Assembly (NCBI RefSeq): GCF_036588685.1
Contig: NW_026963313.1
Coordinates: forward strand, 248,001 to 312,000
DNA from: Mytilus trossulus
Lineage: Eukaryota; Mollusca; Bivalvia; Mytilida; Mytilidae
Reading direction: 5' to 3'
DNA: 64,000 bases
Positions 44,584 to 56,387 of the stretch are shown piece after piece. How positions within the stretch are numbered: position 1 is the first letter of the stretch; each line of letters begins with the position of its first letter. Below the pieces are notes generated by a model. That model saw only the letters and a program-made list of their open reading frames with translations. It did not search any database and was not told the origin of the DNA. Both the position numbers and the translations under genes were made by a program.

Positions 44584-45962
44584 TTTTCTCTGTTTGTTAT
44601 TGACCGAGGAACATACTGTCTGCTATACAGGATATCAATCCACCGAAAAAGTCCAACATGATATTTACTTTGACGAATGAAAATCTGATTCAACTTTAAG
44701 AAATACGGATTAAATACCACCAAATGAATGTTTTTCATATATTAATTATATTTTAAAGAACATTGCAAGCTTATTTTAATTGTGACGAAAAAAGAAATAT
44801 TTTCCAGACAATCAATGTCGCGTATTGATATACCAATTAACACTCCGAGCACCTGTAGCGATTAACTCCCTTTTCCCATTCTCAATTAAAAATACTGATA
44901 AAAATTGAGTGAAATGAGTTACTACTAGTTATCATGGATCTTGTATTTATAGTGTCAGATTCTGATTTTTCTTTCATTCATCTTTTTGACAAATAAAATA
45001 AAACATTTAACATACTTCTAAGCAAGGATGGAGAGTTGTCTCTTTGGCACTCACACCACATCTTCCTATATCTAAGGACATAGCCATATATACATGTTAC
45101 ATATATATGCTATTTTCAGTTCTAAATCAATTAATTTACTGCTTTATAAATTAAAATTTTTCAAACTTAGAATATGATTATCTAGAAAAAGAAGTGTGAA
45201 ACAGGAATAATATTTCTAAATAACTCATGATCATTCCGTTGCTTTTCTTTTCCAAGTTTGGTACATGTTGTGATAAAATTAAAACCGAATTAAACCGCCT
45301 ACGCCTAGTCAAGTTCCAAATCTTCTCATCTACTGGTGCACTGACTGACTTTCAATATACATATATATACAAGTGAATGTTGCTATACAAATCGTATCTT
45401 TTACAAAATTAATTTTTATTCACACCCATTTTTTTGTCAGTACCTGAATGGTTTTTTTTTGGTTTTTTTTATTCAAACGGTATTTTCTCAACTTATTACC
45501 GCCTGCTTTCTTGATATCATTATAACTTATTGCAAATACCCTCTTCCTGATACTAGTAACTACAATTGAGATACAGTCAGAATTACACATGTGCTATTAT
45601 AGTTCCCAATACTTTTGAATCTTTTCTTTTCGTTCACAATCATGACTGAATAGATGGAATTAATTTTAAATGAACTTTACTTGTTTGAAATTGATGATTA
45701 GATTATTAGTGCTATTAAAATTCATTTCAAACATCTTAAAATAACTATCGTATTCAACATCCATTTAAATTGCATTATATATGTATCATTTGATTATTAT
45801 GAAATGAACTATGGACATTTATCATGATTTTATCAGCTTTCGTTTCCGCTTTGTAGAAAAAAAAGAAAAAAAAATCAGCCAGTAAATATCATTGATGCAA
45901 ATCTGTGAAACAGGAAAATTAATGAAGGTGTGCAAAATACTTAAATGAAGAGAACATATACA

Positions 45963-46082
45963 TTGGCGGATCTAGAGGGGTCCGGAGGTCGGAACCCCCC
46001 TTTTTTGGTTGATCAATGCATTTGAATGGGGACATATAGTTGGAACACCCCCCTTTTTTAAAATGGCTGGATCCGCCCCTGA
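45963..46082. mobile_element. GGCGGATCC-type MITE, fullest copy
   Basis: It starts TTGGCGGATCTAGAGGGG and ends GGCTGGATCCGCC. In the middle lies TTGGTTGATCAATGCATTTG followed by AATGGGGACATATAGTTGG. The inverted ends are about 12 bp. Confidence 0.75.
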
Positions 46083-46344
46083 TATAGATGGGGGTCTTGG
46101 TAAGGGCATCGTTCTGTATCTTTATACTTAAGCACCCAATTATACTCTTTCTTTTTTTTATTTTTCGGCCCTTTATTCTTTATGTTTTGTTGCTATTATT
46201 CTCCACACCCTCATAGATATATCACTGTTTACTTTAAGATACAACACAAAGAAGGCAAAATGACAAAATACATGAACAAAGATTTTACCCCAGCTTCAAC
46301 CCTTTTAATCGCATATATTGTAATACAGTTTGATAATGATTAGA

Positions 46345-46535
46345 TATAGGAAGATGTGGTGTGAGTGCCAATAAGACAACTCTCCATCCAAATAACAATT
46401 TAAAAATTAAACCATTATAGGTTAAAGTACGGCCTTCAACACGGAGCCTTGGCTCACACCGAAAAACAAGCTATAAAGGGCCCCAAAATTACTAGTGTAA
46501 AACCATGCAAACGGGAAAACCAACGGTCTGATTAG
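46345..46535 (+). repeat. Dispersed repeat, left half of the 43545 type
   Basis: About 185 bp nearly identical to 43548-43735, ending at AACCAACGGTCT. Confidence 0.85.
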
Positions 46536-46718
46536 TATATTTATTGTAATAACTTTAATAGCACAATTTAGGACAACCATGCATGTACCTTATTTACAAC
46601 ATTAAAAAACGATATGAAATACCGGTACATTGTAATGTAAAACTACTGAAGCTCGTTTATATCGTATTAGAATAATTCAAACTCTCCTCAGTATAATTTC
46701 AAACATCCTCCCCTGAAC

Positions 46719-47168
46719 ATGTCGAAGATGTCGTCTGTTATAGGACTAACTAAAGAAGATTCTATTGCCAAAGTTGCAGACGACTATAGAGCACACTTAA
46801 TGTACTATTTGTCATGCGCGAGCTCGTGCATTGGCATTGAAGACATTCCAAGTTCCCGATTGGTTCGATTCATTTATTATGGCCGTTTTAGTCTTAACCT
46901 CGGAGAAACGGAGGAATTAATAACCTTGCGTATCAAATTTTCACCTTATAGACTGAAAGATAAGTGCTTCTTCCTTGACGAGAAATTATGTAAAAATGGA
47001 GGCAATGCGTTTTATGACGCCGACGCCAAGTTTTCGGTAGCAGAAAGTGCGTATATTTCTGGAAAAATGAGAAAAATTGGGAGTGTTATGGCTTATTCTG
47101 AAAAATGGGTACTTATTTGTTGGGAAAATCCAATGAAGACTGCTGTGGCAACATTCAAAGGATATTAA
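46719..47168 (+). CDS. Uncharacterised 149-residue protein
   Basis: A single uninterrupted frame from ATG at 46719 (MSKMSSVIGLTKEDS) to TAA at 47168. The composition is balanced and protein-like: acidic/basic mixed, six cysteines, several Trp/Tyr, ending WENPMKTAVATFKGY. There is no signal peptide, membrane helix or repeat, so it is probably cytoplasmic. I do not recognise a family. A second in-frame ATG is at codon 4. It lies 2.1 kb from, and divergent to, the receptor start. The frame being much longer than chance in AT-rich DNA supports a real or recently active gene, but a repeat-derived frame is possible. Confidence 0.55.
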   Translation: MSKMSSVIGLTKEDSIAKVADDYRAHLMYYLSCASSCIGIEDIPSSRLVRFIYYGRFSLNLGETEELITLRIKFSPYRLKDKCFFLDEKLCKNGGNAFYDADAKFSVAESAYISGKMRKIGSVMAYSEKWVLICWENPMKTAVATFKGY

Positions 47169-47486
47169 CATTGTGTTGGTTTAGTCCATTATATTATGGT
47201 TATGTATAAACACTCGAGGACTATATACAAAATGGAGAAGAAAAGAAAACACACAGACTCATTATATATACTAAAAAAACATTATACTTCAAAGTGCAAG
47301 TACAGGAATATACGTTTAAAGAAATCTTTTATAGGAAGATGTTTTATTTATGAAATAAGAGTATTCTTTATTGAAATGTAACTTTATTGTGAAATTGTTT
47401 TATTCTAACATCCTCATTTTTACGGAAATGTTGTTAACCGTGCCCGGAAATTTAGAAATGATCCATGTAAACTTGTCGCTCCTTTA

Positions 47487-47492
47487 AATAAA
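47487..47492 (+). terminator. Possible polyadenylation signal of the 149-residue frame
   Basis: AATAAA about 320 nt after the stop. No closer canonical signal was seen. Confidence 0.35.
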
Positions 47493-47799
47493 CTTATTCT
47501 AAAAGGTTACCTATTCAACACTATAATAAGATCATTGAATATTGTTTTATTGGTATACATATTGATTTTGTTATCAGCAAATTAAAAGCTAACTAAATAT
47601 AACTAGTATGATAATTTCATGGATCTACAATCTGTCGATACCTGTAACTTGGCATTGCACACAGTCATGTTTTTCTCTGGCTGTTTATGAAATTTACACT
47701 AAATCCATTAGATGTTGGATGTGTACGGATTGATAGTTTAGTCTTAGATGCATGGTTTATTTATTAGTTGTTAGTGGCTTTGAAATAGCTGTCAGATTA

Positions 47800-48305
47800 C
47801 CGTGAGTACTCTCAGATCTGTTCATTGTGTCTTTTTGTGTCGGGATGTATAAGTACCCGGCCACGTCCACTTGTATTTTTTTCCCATCTGATGAGTTAAG
47901 CCTTTCAACTGATTTTTATAGTTCGTTCTTATGTTGTGCTGTTATACCGCTGTCCCAGGTTAGGGGGAGGGTTGGAATCCCACGAACATGTTTAACCCCG
48001 CCACATTATTTATGTATGTGCCTGTCCCAAGTCAGGAGCCTGTAAATTCAGTGGTTGTCGTTTGTTTATGTGTTACATATTTGTTTCTCGTTCATTTTTT
48101 TTTCACATAAATGAGGCCGTTAGTTTTCTCGTTTAAATTGTTTTACATTGTCTTATCGCGGCCTTTTATAGCTGACTATGCGGTATGGGCTTTGCTCATT
48201 GTTGAAGGCCGTACGGTGACTTATAGTTGTTAATGTATGTGTCATTTTGGTCTTTTGTGGATAGTTATCTCATTGGCAATCATACGTCATCTTATTTTTT
48301 TTATA
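47800..48305 (-). repeat. Dispersed repeat, GTACGGCCTTCAACA family (inverted)
   Basis: It reads GTTGAAGGCCGTACGGTGAC near 48201, CCGCCACATTATTTATG near 47998 and GGTTAGGGGGAGGGTTGGAA near 47958. It is the inverse of 57315-57935 over most of its length. Confidence 0.8.
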
Positions 48306-49162
48306 TAATACACTGAAGCGTAAATTCATGAAATTTTAGTAAAATAAATAAATAAAGGTTTATAGTCGAGAACGTATTTGCTTTTTGTCATTTCTTTGAT
48401 CTTTCTTGTTAAATGATAAACCTACAACAAAAAGACGGTCATGATGGATTACTGTAAAAGTATATGAGCAAGCCGTCGGTGTCATAAACCACCTCCCCAT
48501 CTTTTTAATAACTTGGCAACAGGAACATTGACCATCGACTAACAACAGAATAAGTGGAACTTAAACCGTTCAGAATCACCATTGGGGTATCTAGTTTGAA
48601 AAATGTGTCAGATGACCAGACAACCCGTTGTTGGGTTGCTGCCCCTGAAGTGGTAATCTTTGGTTTTTGGTAATTATCTTGAATATCATCATAGATAGAG
48701 ATAAACTGTAAAGAGCAATATTGTTCAGCAAAGTACTTGTCTTCAAATAAGTCAACATGACAAAAAGCGTCAATTGCACGGTGGGTATGGTTGTCCTGCG
48801 AGAGAACGTACTGTGCTGGTGATTCGGTCCTGACGGGTGCTGGTGATCAATGAAAAAATGTAAACAAAGACGAAAATGATGATTTTTGACGTTTTCACTC
48901 ATAAAAAATGGTAAAAAAACAGTTGAGATTTTTCAATTTCGTTTCTTATGGGTTTATATATAAACCATTAAAAAATGACTGTCTAAACTGTTTCAGTAAG
49001 CATAACACAAAAATACTCATTTTCAGAAAATCTCGAACTGAAAAAATAAAACAAAAATGCTCATAGAGTCTGCTTTCTATACCGCAATCCACACGACAAA
49101 ACAATTTTGTGAAAAAAACATTGCAATTTATTAAAATTTAGCATTTTCTCAATTTATTCATG

Positions 49163-49232
49163 TCCTGATACTGTGCTGGTGGGTCCTGTCATTGTGCTGG
49201 TGGGTCCTGATACGGTGCTGGTGATTTTGGAT
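49163..49232 (+). repeat. Subterminal tandem repeat GTGCTGGTGGGTCCTGAT
   Basis: Three units of about 21-22 bp (TCCTGATACTGTGCTGGTGG, TCCTGTCATTGTGCTGGTGG, TCCTGATACGGTGCTGGTGA). The same word in inverse orientation occurs three times at 53068-53117 and once near 52898. Confidence 0.85.
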
Positions 49233-49659
49233 AAGAAGTTGGTCATATTTGAAACAAATGTTACAAAATCAATAAAATTAGCCAGATAATTGTTGTCAAC
49301 AGGATCTATGACTTCTATTTTAGCTCTTGTGCATCCATTTGGCTGTTTAATATGTGTTTTCAAATGATCTGAACTTGTATTACATAATAACATAAAAGGG
49401 CAACATCTTTCATCCAATATCAGATAACAATATATAGTATCTAAAATAAGTTAAAAATTCCACAATACTATATAATTCATTTTATGTGTCAATTTGTTCG
49501 AAAAAAGTCGAAAAGAAGAGACTTTTTTTAATGTCATGCATGATTATATGTCGCTTTCTAGATCTATGCTTAGCATTTAATTCATATGACATGAACTGCT
49601 CACCCTGATGACCCTGCTGCGTTTCATAACTTTATCCGTATATAAAATTGAGAATGGAA

Positions 49660-50130
49660 ATGGGGAATGTGTCAAAGAGACAACAACCCGACCAAAATAA
49701 AAAAATACAACAGCAGAAGGTCACCAACAGGTCTTCAATGTAGCGAGAAATTCCCGCACCCGGAGGCGTCCTTCAGCTGGCCCCTAAACAAATATATACT
49801 AGTTCAGTGATAATGAACGCCATACTAATTTCCAAATTGTACACAAGAAACTAAAATTTAAATAATACAAGACTAACAAAGGCCAGAGGCTCCTGACTTG
49901 GGACAGGCGCAAAAATGCGGCGGGGTTAAACATGTTTGTGAGATCTCAACCCTCCCCCTATACCTCTAACCAGTGTAGAAAAGTAAAAGCATAACAATAC
50001 GCACATTAAAATTCAGTTCAAGAGAAGTCCGAGTCTGATGTCAGAAGATGTAACCAAAGAAAATAAACAAAATGACAATAATACATAAATAACAACAGAC
50101 TACTAGCAGTTAACTGACATGCCAGCTCCA
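49660..50130 (+). repeat. Dispersed repeat inside the TIR element
   Basis: It contains GTGTCAAAGAGACAACAACC, CAGGTCTTCAATGTAGCG, CCTGACTTGGGACAGGCGCA and GCGGCGGGGTTAAACATG. The right part belongs to the GTACGGCCTTCAACA family and the left part resembles 36830-36960. Confidence 0.7.
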
Positions 50131-50283
50131 GACTTCAATTAAACTGACTGAAAGATTATGATTTCATCATATGAACATCAGGCACAATCCTTCCCGTAAG
50201 GGGTTTAGTATCATACCATCATAACATATATGAGAAGAACATAACCCGTGTCATGCCAACAACTGTTTTTAGAATAAATGTGT

Positions 50284-51060
50284 TTAGTTCCGACGCAAAG
50301 ACCTTATCAGTGACTCAATATTAACTCCAAAATATGCAATCTTTAATGACTTGACAACAGTATCGTAATTATATCCCTTCTTAATAAGTCTATTCAAAGA
50401 TTTTGTAAGTTTATGAGGTGAATACTGACACCTTTGTGCTTTATAAAGAATATTTCCATAAAAAATTGGATGTGAAATACCTGAACGTATAAAAAGTCTG
50501 CATGTTGAGCTATATTTTCGAATGATGTCTTTATACCGATGATAAAATTTAGTAAATGTTTTGACTAGTTTGTGATATCGAAAACCCTGGTGTAATAATT
50601 TTCAGTAATACATAAATTTCTCTCGTTAAAATCTAAAACATTGTTACATACACGAGCGAATCGTACAAGTTGAGATATATAAACACCGTAAGATGGTGAC
50701 AAGGGAACGTCACCATCTAAAAACGGATAATTAACGATAGGAAATGAAAAATCATCCCTTTTATCATAAATTTTAGTATTCAGCTTTCCGTTAGTGATAT
50801 AGATATCAAGATCGAGGAAAGGGCAGTGGTCATTGTTAGTATTAGCTTTATTTAAAGTGAGTTCACCAGGATAAATTTCATTAATATACATACTGAAGTC
50901 GTCATTATTGAGAGCCAAAATATCATCCAAATATCTAAAAGTATTATTAAATTTGTTTATCAGATGTTGTTTTGATGGGTCTTTGCTTATACATATTAAT
51001 AGATAAACAAAAGGCTGCATACAGCACGTATTTTTGTATTTAAAATGATTCGTTGTAACG
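50284..51060 (-). pseudogene. Reverse-transcriptase relic with frameshift
   Basis: On the minus strand an open frame of about 151 codons contains FRYLDDILALNNDDFSMYIN, IYPGELTLNK, CPFLDLDIYI and KIYDKRDDFSFPIVNYPFLD, then YGVYISQLVRFARVC, the catalytic YLDD region and downstream block of a retroelement RT. Near 50590 the frame shifts, and a second frame (HQGFRYHKLVKTFTKFYHRY through YSPHKLTKSLNRLI to RSLRRN) continues to a TAA at 50284. The N-terminal part is missing, so it is a dead 3' fragment. The class (non-LTR or Penelope-like) cannot be settled. Confidence 0.75.
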
Positions 51061-52880
51061 AGAATATTTGTGGTGAATGGAAACTGTGAGGGTCACAATC
51101 TTACAGCAAATTGCTTATAAATGTTGCTTTACTCGGTAACGAACCATTGTGTTGATCCCATGCTAAACATAACAAAAATCTCTATACAAAGGTCTGTGAA
51201 TTTTCTACAAAAATAGTGATTTTATTTTCACTAAATTCTCTTTTTCTACTAAATACAATAATGAACTATAAATAAAAATGCTTTGCAAGAAGTTTCCCCT
51301 TGATATATGTACAAAATTATATCTCTATTATTCATTGTCTGTGCTGTTTTGATACTATTGCAGTTTGCACATTTCGGAATTGACAGGCTACAGGAGGGGT
51401 CATAAACCGTACATGAAAAGATAAAATATTGATATAAGTACTTAATTTGCATCTTTGACCCCCCACCCCGGCTTGTTTTTTTAGGAGCCTGGGGTGTCTA
51501 AAAATTATCGATTACAGACAGCCGAGTACGCATTTTACTTTCCAGGCGTGTTATTGTTGATTGTTAAAGTCCTGAAAACAGATAGATGGAAACAAAAATG
51601 TTTGATATATCTGGCTTTAGATTCCGCTTTTTTTTAAATATAAATTTAGGCTACATTTTAATATAATAATTCTATGAATTCACAATATAAAAAAATGCAG
51701 AGAAAAAAATGAATGAAATGAAATATCTCAGTAAGGAGTCATTACTACAGAGATGGTGTGTTTGACACACAAAACTTAAAAGCTTAGTGATATTACCAAT
51801 ATTAAAATAAAAGTGTATTTTAGTTGGGTATTTTTTCCATTTACTCATTTTCAATTATAATCAAGACACATTTTATTTTTATTCATGAAAAATATTTATA
51901 TATAGAAAAGAAGGACACATTGTTCACTTCCTCTCCCGTAATTCTTTATCAAAAATATTTATTTTGAAATGAAAAAAGCTAAGAAATCTTAATTTTATAA
52001 GTGTTCTTTAGGTTATCTCGTCTTCATTCTCTGACATATTTTAGCCTGCCCTTTCATAAAATAGTGATTTTTTTTAGTGTTCTATCGAACTTTCGAAAAA
52101 AACCACCTGATAACCGTTTAGACAAAAAAAATGTGTTGGAAAAATCTTACAGCAAGTGATTCTTGATAGCTATAAGATACATTTTTATTTTACAATATAA
52201 CTTACGGGAAATTATTCCAAGCTTTCACTGTAACCTCGCTCTACCTTATCCCCATCCCTCCTCCACCCACCCACCCCAAAAAAAAACACCAAACAAACAA
52301 ACCCGCAATACTATTGTCATTCTTATAGTCAGCACTCAATTGTCCACAAACAAATGTGTTTTAAGCTGCTAAAGACATGATTCAAAAGCTCAGAAAGTCC
52401 TTTGTTCTATATTTTTGCTCTCCATTTTTATGCAAAACCTTTTACATTTTTTTTATGGGTTATTGTTGAAGGTCGTACGATGACGTATGGTTGTTAACAC
52501 ATACTTCCTTTGGTTTCTTATGAAAATTTGTCCATTTACAACAAACATACCACATCATCTACTTTATCTAAGTATTGTATAAATTACAACGTATTTTGGT
52601 GATCTTGCAAAATGATCGTAATCCCGAAAATCGTAAACATATTTTCTTATCGTAAAAGGGGACAAGAAGGGTTCCATTAAAAGGCCAATGAATAAGATAA
52701 CAGTTAGTTTAAACATATTTTTTTTTAAATAGGGGTATTTTTTCTCTCATAATAACAGTAAACAGATTCACAACAATGTCAATTTCAAGAAAGCAGACAA
52801 CAGCTAATAAGTCAATAACAGTACAGCATCAATGATCTTGAATATATGCCACTTTTAACTAAAATATAAAAGCACAGAAC
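51061..52880. other. Interior of the large TIR element, nothing coding recognised
   Basis: AT-rich sequence with short frames only. A small fragment near 52450-52560 (GTTGAAGGTCGTACGATGAC) is a further diverged piece of the GTACGGCCTTCAACA family. Confidence 0.5.
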
Positions 52881-54309
52881 CAGGACCGTTTTTCTTATCA
52901 CCAGCACAGCGTCAGGACAATTCCGTTTAACGAACTTGCACGACTTTTGCAATATAATATTGTTGTAATATACTTTGCATGGTACTTATGACACATCAGA
53001 GAAAAACTAAGCCACAAAACAGTCGTTTTATTGCCGTTCTGATACTATGTAAACAAACCCACCAGCACAGAATCAGGACCCACCAGCACCCGTCAGGACC
53101 AAATCACCAGCACAGTATGTTCTCTCGCAGGACAACCATACCCACCGTGAATTGACCCCTTAAGGAGTTATTGCCCTTTTAGTCAATTTAAAAAAAAAAA
53201 AGGTAAATTTTTGTAATCTCTTGCAGAACTCCTTTCTCTGAAACTACTGAGATAAATTTAACCAAACTCGGCCACAATCATCATTGGGTATCTTTTTTTT
53301 TAAATGTGTTCGATGATTCTGCCTACCTACCAACATTGCCGACAGGACTAAAGTAGAACATGAGGGTAAAATACAAGTTTTGTCTATTATTTTTTGAACC
53401 GTTATAAATAGAGAGAAGATGTGAAAGGAGCAAAAATGTTCAGAATAATTATAAATGAGCTCTATCTTTTGTCCATATACGTAAAAACTGTTAGACAAAT
53501 TCTCATAGGAGTTATTGCCAATGAATGACAAATTTAACTTTTTTTTATTTTTTGAGGTAGACATATGAGATTTAAAGGCTTAAGCAAGGGTCCGGATGGG
53601 ATAATAGAAGAAGAGAGAATGATGGGTCAAATGTGTAGAACTGTTGGCAAAACAAAGAAAGAATAGAGCGAAATAGGACAAACAAACAAGTTAGAGAATA
53701 AAATGATGCTAAAATCTAAGAAAAAAGGAATAAGAACTTTCATAATGAGTAAAAGATTTAAAGAAATTATATCTAAAAATACAGATTATAGGGAAAAAAA
53801 CTTTAAAAAGTAAAATATTTTGACAAATAAGCAAAATATTATAGAACATAGAAAAAAAAAAAACATAAATGATTAAATAGAACAGAAATAAAGGACACCT
53901 ATCCCCATTCAGACTCTCTTTTCAAAGTGGATTTTCGCCTATACTAAAACATTACACTATGCAAATGTTTTAATGTGCCATGATTTTTGTACTAACAGGG
54001 AAATAAGTCTATTTTGTTAATTTGTCTTTTAACTTCACAATTCGTGATGCATGTCTCTACCCCACATAGCATGCGAAGCGGAACCGTTTATAAATAAGAA
54101 CTGTAGTTCACAAAAGGACATCTCATATCGGTGTACGGTAAATTATTAGGATCTAATTTTTACTCAATACAAAAACATTTAAAGAGCAGAGCATTTTGGT
54201 CTACTCTATCAAATTGTGTCGATCTGTGTAGCTTCAAGTTTGTGTTTTATATTTTTGCTTCAAACGATGGAGAACTTGGTTTTAGGATGTAGCTGATGGA
54301 TTTAGTTGT

Positions 54310-54420
54310 CAGCAAACAAACAAAGAAACCAAGGTAAATTGTTAATCAGCAAACAAACAAAGAAACCAAGGTAAATTGTTAATCAGCAAACAAACAAAGA
54401 AACCAAGGTAAATTGTTAAT
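54310..54420. repeat. 37-bp perfect triple tandem repeat
   Basis: Three copies of a unit starting CAGCAAACAAACAAAGAAAC at 54310, 54347 and 54384, with no differences seen. Confidence 0.95.
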
Positions 54421-54595
54421 CATGTTCTTCACAAATGCATCGACATGAGCAATTCTACAGTTTTCGATTGAATCCATAATAATTGAAGTAACCATTTTTA
54501 AAACAGTTATAAATACATTTGTAAATGATTGAATTTTCTATCTAAATATAGTATAAAAGCGGAAGTAAATTACTAATATAGGATTTTATCTGCCA

Positions 54596-54708
54596 TTTTA
54601 AAAAGGGGGGTTTCAAAACCCAGGACAAAGGAGGGGATGTCCCCATTCAAATGCATTGATCGGCAAAGAAAGGGGGGGGGGGGTTCCAGCCCCCGGAACC
54701 GCCACTGG
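54596..54708. mobile_element. GGCGGATCC-type small repeat with poly-G
   Basis: CTGCCATTTTAAAAAGGGG, CCCCATTCAAATGCATTGAT and CGGCAAAGAAAGGGGGGG, ending CCGGAACCGCCACTGG, in the same order as 45963-46082 read in the opposite sense. Confidence 0.65.
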
Positions 54709-55477
54709 TGCGCAAGCTTTTTTGTTTATATATGGATATTTTGAGAATTTGTACTCCTTAATTTACATCGCTTGTGTTATTCACGTTAATCGTTTAAACT
54801 ATATATATATTAAGTGCACGTGACTAGCCCTAATTTTCAGATTTGTTTTCTCCAAATACATGAATAGACGATAATTTGCATTCTTATGGAAGCTTCAATA
54901 TCTAGCAGTTCTTGACACATGTATGTCACTGAATAAAAAGCGATGAAGTAAAAAAAAAATGAAGTCATATATTCTTGATTTGTTGTTAAGCTTTCTCTAT
55001 TCATTAAATATTTGGTCTAAAATTATCTGTTCTTTAGGTTGCAGTCTTGTAATTGACTGCTCCATAGGCTTACATGTTAAACAGCTGATCTTTGAAAATA
55101 AAAAAATAAAAAATGCTACACAGAAAAAAAATTTCATGTTCATATCATGCATGTACTAATGTGAAATTGTGATTTAATCGGAAAAAAAGAGGGTGTTGCC
55201 ACGAAGAATAAAAAGTTACGCAATCCTGAAGTCAAAACATTTTTTTTCTACTTTCTGTTTGCTATTTTTACTAGGCCGCACCACTTCCAGTAAACATGAT
55301 ATCCTTCCACTTTCCTGGATTGATATCCCCAAAAGATGCAAGATTTTTTTTAAAGTCTATATATATGTTTCAATTCAGCATAAACCTATAATCAAACAGA
55401 AAAAATTGAGTTCAGAAAAAAATTCAGAAAAAAATGCACTATTTTGTTTCCCTCCATGTTTTGACTAGTCCTATAAC

Positions 55478-55570
55478 ATATGACCTCGGGGGCATTATTC
55501 ACTATTTCTATTTGCTGTTCTGATATTTTCTTTTTACTATCAATGTGCCACCCGAGGTCATATCGCGATA
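55478..55570. repeat. Inverted repeat ATGACCTCGGG
   Basis: ATATGACCTCGGG at about 55488 and CCCGAGGTCATAT at about 55551 form a 13-bp stem around a roughly 50-base loop, a small fold-back element. Confidence 0.75.
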
Positions 55571-56387
55571 GGCAAAATTCGCGTAGCAAAAACAATTTCT
55601 CAAATCAACATGTGTACCTTGTTTTTAAGTGTGTCCAATCATACTAAGAAGCGAAATATCATATAATATTGCTTTAAATCCAACGAAAATGTGTCATAAT
55701 ATAACAATTCAACAGTTTTCAACATTCATCAACATCAGGTTCAAACTTTCAAAACGGCTAGTACAAAAACGGATTCCTTCGTGAAACGAAACGAATTTTT
55801 TTTCCTCTGTGTGTAAACCTCCTTTGAATACAAGCACATGATGATTAACCCTCACTATAAGATAACGTATAGACTTAACAGAAGTTATTTTGTTATATGA
55901 TAAATTAACATGAAGATTTTCTTTGTAACTAAAATAAAAACTAGATAGAATATAAAAAAAACTGTAAATGATCGGTATCATTGGGTATACTCAAAGCTGA
56001 TTAATATTCAATTAACGGTCTCCCTGTACAGCTGAACTATCTCAGTCATTTTCTTCTAAGTCAGCACTGATTTTATATTTAGTTTACAGTTTGAATACAT
56101 TGCATTGGCTCAATTGAATAATTTTATAATTATGGTTTATGCTTGGTTTTTAAATAAAAATTGAAGTGGAACACCGATGATAGTATCATTATTTAATGTA
56201 CAGTCTAGTTTGAACCGAACAACTCCTTGGACGAGCGAAGCAATCTTCATTCACCCATTAGTCGGATTGACCGTATTGACATTTATTATACAATTCAGTT
56301 TTAACCAGACAAGTCTCTATGTACAACTCCATGGGTGAGCAAAGAAATCTTCATTCAACTATTAGTTACAAATGCCACACGAAACTT

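Larger units (their letters stand above)
44584..46718. other. Intergenic region between divergent genes
   Basis: It should hold the receptor promoter (minus) and that of the orphan frame at 46719 (plus). No convincing core promoter could be picked. It contains a GGCGGATCC-type repeat (45963-46082) and a dispersed repeat (46345-46535). Confidence 0.5.
48777..53149. mobile_element. 4.37-kb TIR element with CACGGTG ends and AATTG target duplication (Transib-like ends)
   Basis: Both ends read CACGGTGGGTATGGTTGTCC inwards, and the inverted repeats match over 69 bp with 2 differences. AATTG is duplicated at 48772-48776 and 53150-53154, and the empty site is known from sister copies of the host repeat. 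The GGTCCTGA-GTGCTGGTG word is repeated near both ends. A 5-bp duplication plus a CACGGTG heptamer resembles the Transib superfamily, related to RAG1, but no transposase frame was recognised. The interior holds an RT relic (50284-51060) and a dispersed repeat (49660-50130), so it is a composite, probably non-autonomous element. Confidence 0.85.
48598..53290 (-). repeat. Dispersed repeat (31.9-kb family) interrupted by a 4.4-kb TIR element
   Basis: 48598-48776 has AACCCGTTGTTGGGTTGCTG and CAGCAAAGTA. From 53150 the same repeat resumes with AATTGACCCCTTAAGGAGTT-ATTGCCC. Joining the two sides restores the GTCAATTGACCCC order of the copy at 31855-33446 (inverted). Confidence 0.8.
53291..56387. 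other. Intergenic, AT-rich
   Basis: It contains a 37-bp triple repeat (54310-54420), a GGCGGATCC-type repeat (54596-54708) and an inverted pair at 55485-55565. No gene is supported. Confidence 0.55.

Noticed and set aside
53244-53564. 106-codon minus-strand frame
   Set aside because: It starts in the dispersed repeat that hosts the TIR element. Similar text exists in other copies and there is no protein-like feature.
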